Part shown: one piece after another, positions 1 to 6,072 of the stretch
Layout: each line of letters begins with the position of its first letter
Numbering within the stretch: the stretch's first letter is position 1
Source: Bacteroidales bacterium
GTDB taxonomy: Bacteria > Bacteroidota > Bacteroidia > Bacteroidales > Muribaculaceae
Assembly: GCA_900769345.1 (NCBI GenBank)
Contig: CAAGGJ010000005.1
Coordinates: 1 to 10,842 of the forward strand
Length of the DNA: 10,842 nt
Direction: 5' to 3'
The notes under the pieces: generated by a model
The model's input: only the letters and a program-made list of their open reading frames with translations
Databases searched by the model: none
Told to the model about the DNA's origin: nothing
Translations under genes and position numbers: made by a program

Positions 1-1979
1 ATGTTGGGGTCGTCAACCACCGCTGCGGTGGCTTCGCTCACTTTCTTATCCTTCAAGCCTTCAGCGGCTTCGATGAGCACATCGGTGGCTTCGGCGCTGC
101 GATTGAGCACCACATCTTCCACCTGTCGGCGCAGTTCGGCGGGAATGGTGTCGTAGGGCATCGCGGCACCGGCATTCACTATGCCCATATCCATGCCTTG
201 TGCTATGGCATGGTAGAGGAACACGGAGTGCATGGCCTCGCGCACATAATTATTACCACGGAACGAGAACGAGAGGTTGCTGATGCCGCCGCTCACCTTG
301 GCGCCGGGCAGATGGCTCTTTATCCAACCTGTGGCGCGTATGAAGTCGATGCCATAGGCTGCATGCTCTTTCAATCCCGTGCCTATGGCGAGCACATTGG
401 GGTCGAAAATGATGTCTTCGGGAGGAAATTGCACTCGCTCGGTGAGCAATCGATAGGCTCGCTCGCACACGGCGATTTTGCGCTCGTAGGTGTCGGCTTG
501 ACCGTTCTCGTCGAACGCCATTACAACCACGGCAGCTCCCATCTGCTTGATATGTCGCGCTTTAGCCAAAAAATCGGCTTCGCCGGCTTTGAGGCTTATG
601 CTATTCACTATGCCCTTGCCTTGCACATTCTCAAGTGCGGCTGTCACCACACCCCAGTCGCTGCTGTCTATCATCACCGGCACGCGCGCCACATCGGGCT
701 CGGAGGCAAGCAGACGCAGGAAGTGGCACATCTCGGCCTTGGCATCGAGCAGTGGCGCATCCATATTGATGTCCACTATCTGGGCACCGTTTTCCACCTG
801 GGCGCGGGCTATCGCCACTGCCTCATCATATTGCTTCGACTCGATGAGCCTCAAGAATTTTCGGCTTCCTGCCACATTGCAGCGCTCGCCCACATTCACA
901 AAGTTGAGTTCGGGCGTAATGCGCAGCGGTTCGAGTCCGGCAAGGGTCATTACAGGCTCGATAGAGGGCACTTGGCGCGGACTATAGCGCTTGGCAAGCT
1001 CGGCAATGGCGGCAATGTGCTCTGGCGTGGTGCCGCAGCAACCGCCTATCACGTTCACCAGCCCTGCCTTGAGCATCGGCTCTACGTGGGCAACCATGGT
1101 GGCGGGCGTCTCGTCGTATTCGCCCATCTCGTTGGGCAATCCGGCATTGGGATAGACGCTCACAGGGCACGGCGCGAGGGGCGAAAGTTCCTCCACCCAG
1201 CGACGCATACCCTCGGCGCCAAATCCGCAGTTTAGACCAATCAGCATAGGCTGCTCATGTTTCCCGCTCGCCAATGCTGCAGCCACGGTCTGACCGCTTA
1301 GCACGCGTCCGCTCTCGGTGAGAGTGAACGATATGGCACATTCTATTTTACACTGATTTTCAGCCTCATAATCTTGCTTGGCTGCAAGCATGGCTTTTAG
1401 ATTCAATGTGTCAAAACAGGTCTCAAAAAGCAAGAAATCCACGCCGCCGTCAATCAGACCTCTGATTTGATCTTTCACAGCCATACGCATTTCCGACCAA
1501 TCGGTGCTGCGCGCTGCAGGATCGTTAACATCGGGCGAAATCGACAGGCTACGGTTCGACGGACCTATGCTGCCAGCCACCCAACGCTCCTGCCCGGGAT
1601 GCTGCTTCATCCACTCGTCGGCAACACGCCGAGCCAACTCTGCCGCAGCGCGGGCAAGGTCGTAGCTATGCTCCTCAAGCCCATAGTCGGCAAGCGAAAT
1701 AACATTCGAATTGAAGCTGTCGGTCTCAATCACGTCGGCCCCTGCATTGAGGTAGCGGCGATGAATCTGCGCAATCACATCAGGGCGCGTCAACGGCAAA
1801 ATGTCGTTACACCCCTTCATATTCACGCCCTCACGGCAATATTTTTCATAGCAGAAATCCCCCTCACCGAGGTGCGCAGCTTGAATCATAGTCCCAAGAC
1901 CACCATCAAGCACCACTATCCGCCGCCGCATCGCTTCACGCAAGGCACCAATTCGCTCATTTCGCTTACTTTTTTCCAT
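1..1979 (-). CDS. metH: Cobalamin-dependent methionine synthase, N-terminal part (runs off the left edge)
   Basis: This enzyme transfers a methyl group from methyltetrahydrofolate through cobalamin to homocysteine, giving methionine in the cytosol. The frame is open from ATG at 1979 down to base 1, giving 659 codons; full-length MetH is about 1200 residues, so the rest of the cobalamin domain and the activation domain lie outside. Residues 1 to about 330 form the homocysteine-binding barrel, starting with VVLDGGLGTMIQ. Its zinc ligands are visible as Cys251 (GLNCGFGAEG) and Cys314-Cys315 (GGCCGTTPEH). The pterin-binding barrel covers about 355-620, with VNVGERCNVAGS, QIVDINMDAPLLDAE-like, MIDSSDWGVV, GKGIVNSISLK, VVVMAFDENGQADT, FDPNVLAIGTG and GMDMGIVNAG. 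The start of the cobalamin cap region follows (VEDVVLNRS). The ATG at 1979 is preferred because it precedes the DGGLGT strand by a normal length and lies just downstream of a good promoter. The gene is GC-rich, unlike the glycan operon. Identification is very secure. Confidence 0.97.
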   Translation of the reverse strand, partial: MEKSKRNERIGALREAMRRRIVVLDGGLGTMIQAAHLGEGDFCYEKYCREGVNMKGCNDILPLTRPDVIAQIHRRYLNAGADVIETDSFNSNVISLADYGLEEHSYDLARAAAELARRVADEWMKQHPGQERWVAGSIGPSNRSLSISPDVNDPAARSTDWSEMRMAVKDQIRGLIDGGVDFLLFETCFDTLNLKAMLAAKQDYEAENQCKIECAISFTLTESGRVLSGQTVAAALASGKHEQPMLIGLNCGFGAEGMRRWVEELSPLAPCPVSVYPNAGLPNEMGEYDETPATMVAHVEPMLKAGLVNVIGGCCGTTPEHIAAIAELAKRYSPRQVPSIEPVMTLAGLEPLRITPELNFVNVGERCNVAGSRKFLRLIESKQYDEAVAIARAQVENGAQIVDINMDAPLLDAKAEMCHFLRLLASEPDVARVPVMIDSSDWGVVTAALENVQGKGIVNSISLKAGEADFLAKARHIKQMGAAVVVMAFDENGQADTYERKIAVCERAYRLLTERVQFPPEDIIFDPNVLAIGTGLKEHAAYGIDFIRATGWIKSHLPGAKVSGGISNLSFSFRGNNYVREAMHSVFLYHAIAQGMDMGIVNAGAAMPYDTIPAELRRQVEDVVLNRSAEATDVLIEAAEGLKDKKVSEATAAVVDDPN

Positions 1980-2000
1980 CGTTTCTTCGTTTTTGACACG

Positions 2001-2032
2001 CAAAATTAACTAATTTCACCCATTTCGCCAAA
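2001..2032 (-). promoter_or_regulatory. Putative Bacteroidetes-type promoter of metH
   Basis: On the minus strand the -7 box reads TAATTTTG (2008 to 2001), an exact TAnnTTTG match. The -33 element TTTG lies at 2032-2029, and the spacer is 20 nt. A transcript would start at about 1995-1997 and leave an untranslated leader of roughly 17 nt before the metH ATG at 1979. That leader is too short for a cobalamin or SAM riboswitch. The match is by eye and there is no transcript evidence. Confidence 0.6.
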
Positions 2033-2061
2033 ATTCCACCACCAACAGCAACCAAATCTCT

Positions 2062-2124
2062 CACAGATAATTCTATCACCCCACAATTTTCTAATCTCAC
2101 ACAGATACCACAGATTGCACAGAT
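2062..2124 (+). repeat. Short CACAGAT repeat words, three at 9-bp spacing
   Basis: The 7-mer CACAGAT occurs at 2062-2068 and then at 2100-2106, 2109-2115 and 2118-2124, the last three spaced exactly 9 bp apart. Similar CGCAGA and CTGCGAGA words follow to the right. This is low-complexity, oligonucleotide-level repetition of unknown function. Confidence 0.55.
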
Positions 2125-2158
2125 AAGTTTATACCGCAGATAGAAACACCTCCGCAGA

Positions 2159-2191
2159 AAATCCGCGAAATATGTTAAATCTGCGAGAAAT
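2159..2191 (+). repeat. 33-nt direct repeat, copy 1
   Basis: This 33-nt block begins AAATCCGCGAAAT and ends AAATCTGCGAGAAAT. It matches 2373-2405 at 32 of 33 positions; the only difference is A at 2172 against C at 2386. The two copies lie 214 bp apart in the same orientation. Near identity in non-coding DNA suggests either a recent local duplication or two members of an interspersed family. Confidence 0.85.
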
Positions 2192-2240
2192 CCGCAACAA
2201 CGACCGCAGAACAACGTCAAAGACGTTGATTTATGGTTAG

Positions 2241-2275
2241 CACCACACAGAGGGAGCGAAGCGACCGGTGTGGTG
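2241..2275. repeat. Hairpin with 8-bp perfect stem
   Basis: CACCACAC (2241-2248) is the exact reverse complement of GTGTGGTG (2268-2275), with a 19-nt loop rich in GAGCGAAGCGA-type sequence. No T tract follows on either strand, so it is a poor intrinsic terminator. It may be part of an interspersed palindromic element. Confidence 0.6.
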
Positions 2276-2296
2276 TACCTTCGCCCCACCAGAAAA

Positions 2297-2313
2297 CAGC
2301 CTCGGAGAGGCTG
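2297..2313 (-). terminator. Compact hairpin, terminator-like on the minus strand
   Basis: CAGCCTC (2297-2303) and GAGGCTG (2307-2313) form a perfect 7-bp stem with a 3-nt loop. Read on the minus strand the stem is followed by TTTTCT, giving a weak intrinsic-terminator shape. There is no minus-strand gene to its right that it would terminate, so it may block stray antisense transcription or simply be a repeat remnant. Confidence 0.3.
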
Positions 2314-2372
2314 ATAATCACCCGCCTAGCATCCAAAACAAACAAACACCTCGAGCGAAACACCGCAGCAGG

Positions 2373-2405
2373 AAATCCGCGAAATCTGTTAAATCTGCGA
2401 GAAAT
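2373..2405 (+). repeat. 33-nt direct repeat, copy 2
   Basis: Second copy of the block at 2159-2191 (32 of 33 identical). It is preceded by CAAACACCTC and GCAG words that loosely resemble the sequence before copy 1, so the original repeated unit may have been longer than 33 nt. Confidence 0.85.
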
Positions 2406-2415
2406 ACCCCACACA

Positions 2416-2520
2416 CCATTGTGGCAATCCGTGTTAAAACAACCCCCATTGTGGAAATCCGTGTTAAAATCCCACGCCCCATTGTGGTAATCGGTGTTAT
2501 AAACCCCATTGTGGTAAAAT
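2416..2520 (+). repeat. Degenerate tandem repeat, about 30-bp unit, four copies
   Basis: The word CCATTGTGG starts at 2416, 2446, 2479 and 2506, spacings of 30, 33 and 27 bp. In the first two units it is followed, after one variable base, by AATCCGTGTTAAAA (2426-2439 and 2456-2469). The third has the variant AATCGGTGTTATAA (2489-2502) and the fourth is cut short. The array ends about 15 bp before the -33 element of the operon promoter. Unit length varies and there are no unique spacers, so it is not a CRISPR array. Confidence 0.8.
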
Positions 2521-2533
2521 ATCCGAGGCGAGG

Positions 2534-2566
2534 TTTCGATTATATCGCAAATAATCCGTATCTTTG
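2534..2566 (+). promoter_or_regulatory. Putative promoter of the glycan operon
   Basis: The -7 box TATCTTTG (2559-2566) matches TAnnTTTG exactly. A TTTC element at 2534-2537 stands 21 nt upstream in the place of the usual TTTG. Transcription would start at about 2571-2573, about 13 nt before the ATG of the leader ORF and nearly 190 nt before the first glycosyltransferase. I found no equally good promoter between 2567 and 2760 or inside the operon gaps, so all seven genes probably depend on this site. Confidence 0.55.
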
Positions 2567-2584
2567 CAACATACCCACTGATAT

Positions 2585-2725
2585 ATGAAATATATCAATC
2601 ATTACAAAGTGCAGCCCAAGCTCCGCGCCGACTACTGCGATAGTGTCCCCGCCCAGCCCACAGCCGCACCCTCAATCACCACCCCACACACCGAGCCCCG
2701 CCCGGTGACCCCAAATGTGCCATAA
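2585..2725 (+). CDS. Small 46-residue leader ORF, possibly a truncated gene start
   Basis: I do not recognise this protein. The ORF starts about 13 nt after the predicted transcription start and ends at TAA 2723-2725. The N-terminus is ordinary and charged (MKYINHYKVQPKLRADYCDS). From about residue 22 it turns into a Pro/Thr/Ala-rich tail. The DNA is very GC-rich (42/60 in 2641-2700), like metH and unlike the glycosyltransferase gene 36 nt downstream. It could be a leader peptide, a real small protein, or the surviving 5' end of a resident gene whose remainder was replaced by the AT-rich cassette. There is no signal peptide or membrane segment. Being translated is plausible from its position, but there is no homology to support it. 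Confidence 0.4.
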   Translation: MKYINHYKVQPKLRADYCDSVPAQPTAAPSITTPHTEPRPVTPNVP

Positions 2726-2741
2726 TGTCAAAATTTTGACA
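2726..2741. promoter_or_regulatory. Perfect 16-bp palindrome TGTCAAAATTTTGACA
   Basis: The palindrome starts at the base after the leader-ORF stop codon and ends 19 nt before the first glycosyltransferase ATG. It could be a dimeric regulator's operator, or an RNA hairpin (TGTCAA/TTGACA stem, AATT loop) affecting translation of the first gene. No T tract follows, so a terminator is unlikely. It also sits at the composition boundary. A 16-bp palindrome can arise by chance in a sequence this long, so its function is unproven. Confidence 0.4.
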
Positions 2742-2760
2742 TACCAACAAAACATCCCGT

Positions 2761-3903
2761 ATGAAAAAAGTATCCATCATTATCGAATCTTTATCCGGCG
2801 GCGGAGCTGAAAAAGTATTATCAACGATGCTCCAACATATCGATTTCTCAAAATTTGAAATCAATTTGTGTTGTGTTGTGAATACTGGGCAATATATTAA
2901 AAGCCTTAACAAATTAGTAAGATATTCATACATACTTCCCAACTATAGCAAATTAACCTATTTTCAGCGTTTAGCTTATAGAATTAAATACAAACTCGTC
3001 TACAACTATTTGCCGCTTAGAATTGTTTACCAATCATTCTTGCCAAAAGGATGTGATATAGAGATTGCTTTTACTGAAGGCTACGCAACAAAATTACTTA
3101 GTCATTCCACATGTAAAAAATCAAAAAAAATAGCATGGGTACATTGTGATTTATACAATTTCCATTGGACAAAGAAAATATTCAAATCTCTAAAAAAAGA
3201 AGAAAAATGCTATAATTCGTTTGACCAAATAATTGGTGTTTCAAATGATGTTACAGCGTCACTATTACGTTTACTACCCGGAATAAGGTCTAAAACAATT
3301 ACCTTATATAACCCAGTAGATTCTAATAAAATAAATTCAATGTCACTTCAACCAATATCACTAACTTATTCTAATGACAGAATAAAATTAATCTCAGTAG
3401 GTAGATTAACAAAACCAAAGGCATTTGATAGGCTTATACGAATCACCGCCAAACTTATATCAGAGAACTATAACCTTGAATTATGGATACTAGGCGACGG
3501 TGAACTTCGTGCTGAACTGAACCAGTTAATTGAAGAAAATAATGTTCGTGATTGCATTAAATTATTAGGGTTTAAAGCCAATCCATACTCGTTTTATGCA
3601 AAGAGTGATTTATTTGTATGTTCATCTGTCACCGAAGGTTTTAGCACAGCTGCCACCGAAGCACTTATTTTAGGAATACCTATAGTAACGACAAACTGTT
3701 CAGGCATGCATGAATTATTTGGAGAAAGTGAATGTGGCATAATTACAGAAAACTCCGAAGATTCACTATACCTAGGTATCAAACGTGCAATAAGCAATCC
3801 AGAATTACTCAGTCACTTTAGAAAAGAAGCGCAATCTCGAGGTAAATGTTTTTCGTTAGAACAAAGAATGTCAGAAATTGAAAATCTTCTACTTCTGAGT
3901 TAA
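2761..3903 (+). CDS. GT4-family glycosyltransferase (GT-B fold), first of two paralogs
   Basis: This 380-residue protein should transfer a sugar from a nucleotide donor to a lipid-linked oligosaccharide at the cytoplasmic face of the inner membrane; donor and acceptor cannot be read from sequence. The N-terminal acceptor domain opens with MKKVSIIIESLSGGGAEKVL, where the glycine loop (12-14) is typical. The motif KIAWVHCDLYNFHW is at 123-136. The donor domain has VGRLTKPKAFDRLI (213-226) and the E-X7-E motif in CSSVTEGFSTAATEAL (Glu292 and Glu300). The usual KGFD glycine is Ala221 here. It is the first gene of the AT-rich operon, and the ATG at 2761 gives a complete first strand. The gene downstream is a clear paralog. 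Confidence 0.92.
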   Translation: MKKVSIIIESLSGGGAEKVLSTMLQHIDFSKFEINLCCVVNTGQYIKSLNKLVRYSYILPNYSKLTYFQRLAYRIKYKLVYNYLPLRIVYQSFLPKGCDIEIAFTEGYATKLLSHSTCKKSKKIAWVHCDLYNFHWTKKIFKSLKKEEKCYNSFDQIIGVSNDVTASLLRLLPGIRSKTITLYNPVDSNKINSMSLQPISLTYSNDRIKLISVGRLTKPKAFDRLIRITAKLISENYNLELWILGDGELRAELNQLIEENNVRDCIKLLGFKANPYSFYAKSDLFVCSSVTEGFSTAATEALILGIPIVTTNCSGMHELFGESECGIITENSEDSLYLGIKRAISNPELLSHFRKEAQSRGKCFSLEQRMSEIENLLLLS

Positions 3904-3949
3904 TCGATTAAGACTATTATTAGAGGCATCATTATCCACAAAATCTATT

Positions 3950-5101
3950 ATGAAAAAGCGAATATTATTTATAGCAGAAAACCTGTATGGTGGTGGTGTT
4001 GAGCGAATTCTGCAGATTATTCTAAAGAATTTCGATTACGAGAAATATGACGTTACCCTATATTCAAGTAGACCGGAAACGTTACATCCGGATTATTATC
4101 CCACGAGCATCAGACTTCAACATTACTTTGAAAGTTGTGGAGCAAACGCATCGCTTTACAAAAAAATCAGATGCCGTATTATCAATAAGTTAAAATTGTT
4201 GGTATACTATCATCTATCTCCTACTTGGTTCTATCGCCTGTTCATTAAAGGGAAGTACGATGTGGGAATAGCATTTATCGAAGGTTATGCAACTCGAATT
4301 CTGAGTGGCGGTCCAAAGAACATGAAGAAAATAGCATGGGTTCATATTGAACTCAACACATATCATTGGACTGAAGTAGCATTTCAAAGTTTGAAAGAAG
4401 AAAGAAAATGCTATGCTCAAATGGACAATGTGGTTTGTGTTTCCAATATAGTTAAAGAGCAGGTCGATAATATATTCTATACTAATGGCAAATCAAAGGT
4501 TATTCATAATCCAATTGATGTGAAGTACATTATTGAATCATCCCAATTATATCTACCAAACCAATATGCAAAGAAGAATAAAGTTCGAATTGTGACAATA
4601 GGCAGTTTAACCAAACGAAAAGGAATTGATCGTTTGGTTAAAGCATCTGCGGTTTTACATAAGCAAGGTTTCGATTTCGACGTATTAATATTAGGCAAAG
4701 GTCCATGCGAGAAAGATATCTACGAACTAATTACAGAGTTAGGGTTAGAGAAAGATGTTAAATTAGTAGGTTTTCAATCAAATCCATATCCTTTTCTTAA
4801 ATCAGCCGACATTTATGTTTGCTCATCATTTGCGGAAGGATACAATACTGCAGTTTCAGAAGCTCTGATATTGGGCAAAGCAGTTGTTTCAACTGAAGTT
4901 TCCGGAGTGCGAGAACAATTAGGGGATAATTCTGAATATGGAATTATAGTGGAAAACACAACTGATGGATTATGCAAAGGAATTGCAACTATGCTCCATG
5001 GCAATAACATACAGCATTATACCGAGTTGTCAAAAAAACGAGGCTCCCTATTTTCCTTGGAAAGGCAAATGTTGAACATTTATAATCTAATCGAAGCATG
5101 A
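3950..5101 (+). CDS. GT4-family glycosyltransferase, second paralog
   Basis: This 383-residue GT-B enzyme has the same architecture as the preceding gene. It shows MKKRILFIAENLYGGGVERIL at the N-terminus, IAFIEGYATRIL (107-118), KKIAWVHIELNTYHW (126-140), GSLTKRKGIDRLV (218-230) and the E-X7-E pair Glu296 and Glu304 in CSSFAEGYNTAVSEAL. Ser219 stands where GT4 enzymes often carry Arg (GR motif) near the donor diphosphate; Lys224-Gly225 are kept. Similarity to its neighbour along the whole length points to an old duplication with later divergence, so the two probably add different residues or linkages. A 46-nt gap without a promoter precedes it, and its stop overlaps the next start as ATGA. 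Confidence 0.92.
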   Translation: MKKRILFIAENLYGGGVERILQIILKNFDYEKYDVTLYSSRPETLHPDYYPTSIRLQHYFESCGANASLYKKIRCRIINKLKLLVYYHLSPTWFYRLFIKGKYDVGIAFIEGYATRILSGGPKNMKKIAWVHIELNTYHWTEVAFQSLKEERKCYAQMDNVVCVSNIVKEQVDNIFYTNGKSKVIHNPIDVKYIIESSQLYLPNQYAKKNKVRIVTIGSLTKRKGIDRLVKASAVLHKQGFDFDVLILGKGPCEKDIYELITELGLEKDVKLVGFQSNPYPFLKSADIYVCSSFAEGYNTAVSEALILGKAVVSTEVSGVREQLGDNSEYGIIVENTTDGLCKGIATMLHGNNIQHYTELSKKRGSLFSLERQMLNIYNLIEA

Positions 5102-6072
5102 TTTCAATAATTATACCAGTATACAACGTATCCCAATATCTTGATGAATGTCTAAAGTCAGTGTCAGCGCAAACATACACAGATTGGGAGTGTATATTGA
5201 TAGATGATGGTAGCACTGACAATAGCGGAGATATCTGCGACCGATGGTGCGTGAAAGACCCACGCTTTAGGGTCATCCACCAAGCGAATGCAGGTGTTTC
5301 TGCAGCTCGAAATAAAGGTATCGATTTAGCCCAAGGTGATTATATTACTTTTATTGACAGCGATGATTGGGTAGATGATGACTATTTGGATCTATTACAC
5401 GCGTCATTACATACTTCTCATGCCGATCTATGCATAGTTGGTCTTGAACAACATAAGGCAAATGGTAATGTCATACAATTCAGCCCAATGGAAAATATAT
5501 CATTTAGAATCGCAGAAGAATCATCTGATTCTTTTGTAGATTTAGCAAAAAAGTATTTGTTATTTGGTCCTGTATCTAAGCTATACTCAAAACGTATATT
5601 AAGTAAAAATAATATTCGATTTAACAAGACGATTTCTTATGGAGAAGATTTGGTTTTTAATTTTCAATATTTGGAAAAAGTAAATACAATATCTTGCAAT
5701 AAATCAACTCCATACCACTATCGCATATATGTGGATAGCTCTCTGTCGAAAAAAATCAGAGTTAATCAATTTGTTATCGATTATCAGCAATGGCAAATCG
5801 TTTCCGATTTCTTTAAATCGCGAAATTTTATTTCAGACAACGCAAAAGAATATTTATATTCTCGACTGTGGGGAATAATCTATGATGGCATTTTTCTATT
5901 ACCCAAGCTACCACATTCAAACAATAATTACCTCAAAGAAATATTATCAATTCCAGAAATCACGAATTTACAATCATATCGTCATACTTTTTCATGTTCT
6001 TCATGGATTAAATATGCAATAATATGGCGATTAGTTTTTGTTTTTAAAATATACTTTTCAATTAGACAATGA
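5098..6072 (+). CDS. GT2-family glycosyltransferase (GT-A fold)
   Basis: This 324-residue inverting transferase adds one sugar to the growing glycan from a nucleotide-sugar donor. The GT-A nucleotide-binding half is textbook: MISIIIPVYNVSQYLDECL (1-19), ILIDDGSTDNSGDICD (33-48), NAGVSAARNKGID (64-76) and the metal-binding FIDSDDW (85-91, with Asp87 and Asp89). The likely catalytic-base region is YGEDLVFNFQY (181-191, Glu183-Asp184). The C-terminus (about 302-322) is hydrophobic and basic, consistent with membrane attachment. Start and stop both form 4-bp ATGA overlaps with the neighbouring genes, which implies translational coupling. The sugar it transfers is unknown. Confidence 0.93.
   Translation: MISIIIPVYNVSQYLDECLKSVSAQTYTDWECILIDDGSTDNSGDICDRWCVKDPRFRVIHQANAGVSAARNKGIDLAQGDYITFIDSDDWVDDDYLDLLHASLHTSHADLCIVGLEQHKANGNVIQFSPMENISFRIAEESSDSFVDLAKKYLLFGPVSKLYSKRILSKNNIRFNKTISYGEDLVFNFQYLEKVNTISCNKSTPYHYRIYVDSSLSKKIRVNQFVIDYQQWQIVSDFFKSRNFISDNAKEYLYSRLWGIIYDGIFLLPKLPHSNNNYLKEILSIPEITNLQSYRHTFSCSSWIKYAIIWRLVFVFKIYFSIRQ

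Larger units (their letters stand above)
2033..2533. other. Gene-free, repeat-rich intergenic region between divergent metH and glycan operon
   Basis: This stretch separates the two divergent promoters. The short open frames in it on both strands consist of translated repeats, have no recognisable domain and overlap one another, so I call no gene here. It holds spaced CACAGAT words (2062-2124), a 33-nt direct repeat in two copies, two hairpins (2241-2275 and 2297-2313) and a run of roughly 30-bp units (2416-2520). It looks like an accumulation of short interspersed elements, or decayed sequence, rather than a regulatory leader. I see no tRNA, rRNA or riboswitch-like core. Confidence 0.6.

Noticed and set aside
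198..2009. Long plus-strand open frames antisense to metH, including ones of 345 and 180 codons
   Set aside because: The minus strand here encodes an unmistakable MetH in one continuous frame; the plus-strand frames are shadows of its GC-rich codons, with no recognisable domains.
2297..2313. Terminator for an upstream plus-strand gene
   Set aside because: The hairpin is followed by ATAATCACC on the plus strand, with no T tract, and there is no plus-strand gene before it.
2416..2520. Possible CRISPR array
   Set aside because: The repeated part and the intervening part are both similar between units, spacing varies from 27 to 33 bp, and there are no unique spacers or cas genes.
2541..2585. 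Invertible (phase-variable) promoter as in Bacteroides capsule loci
   Set aside because: The only inverted match around the -7 box is TATATC/GATATA, 6 bp of simple AT-rich sequence, far shorter than known invertible-promoter repeats.
1966..2588. Several overlapping short open frames on both strands in the intergenic region
   Set aside because: Their sequences are translated repeats, they overlap one another in several frames, and none has a domain or a convincing start context.
3594..5627. Minus-strand open frames of 64-95 codons inside the glycosyltransferase genes
   Set aside because: They lie opposite well-supported transferase genes, have no domains and are explained by the coding strand's codon pattern.
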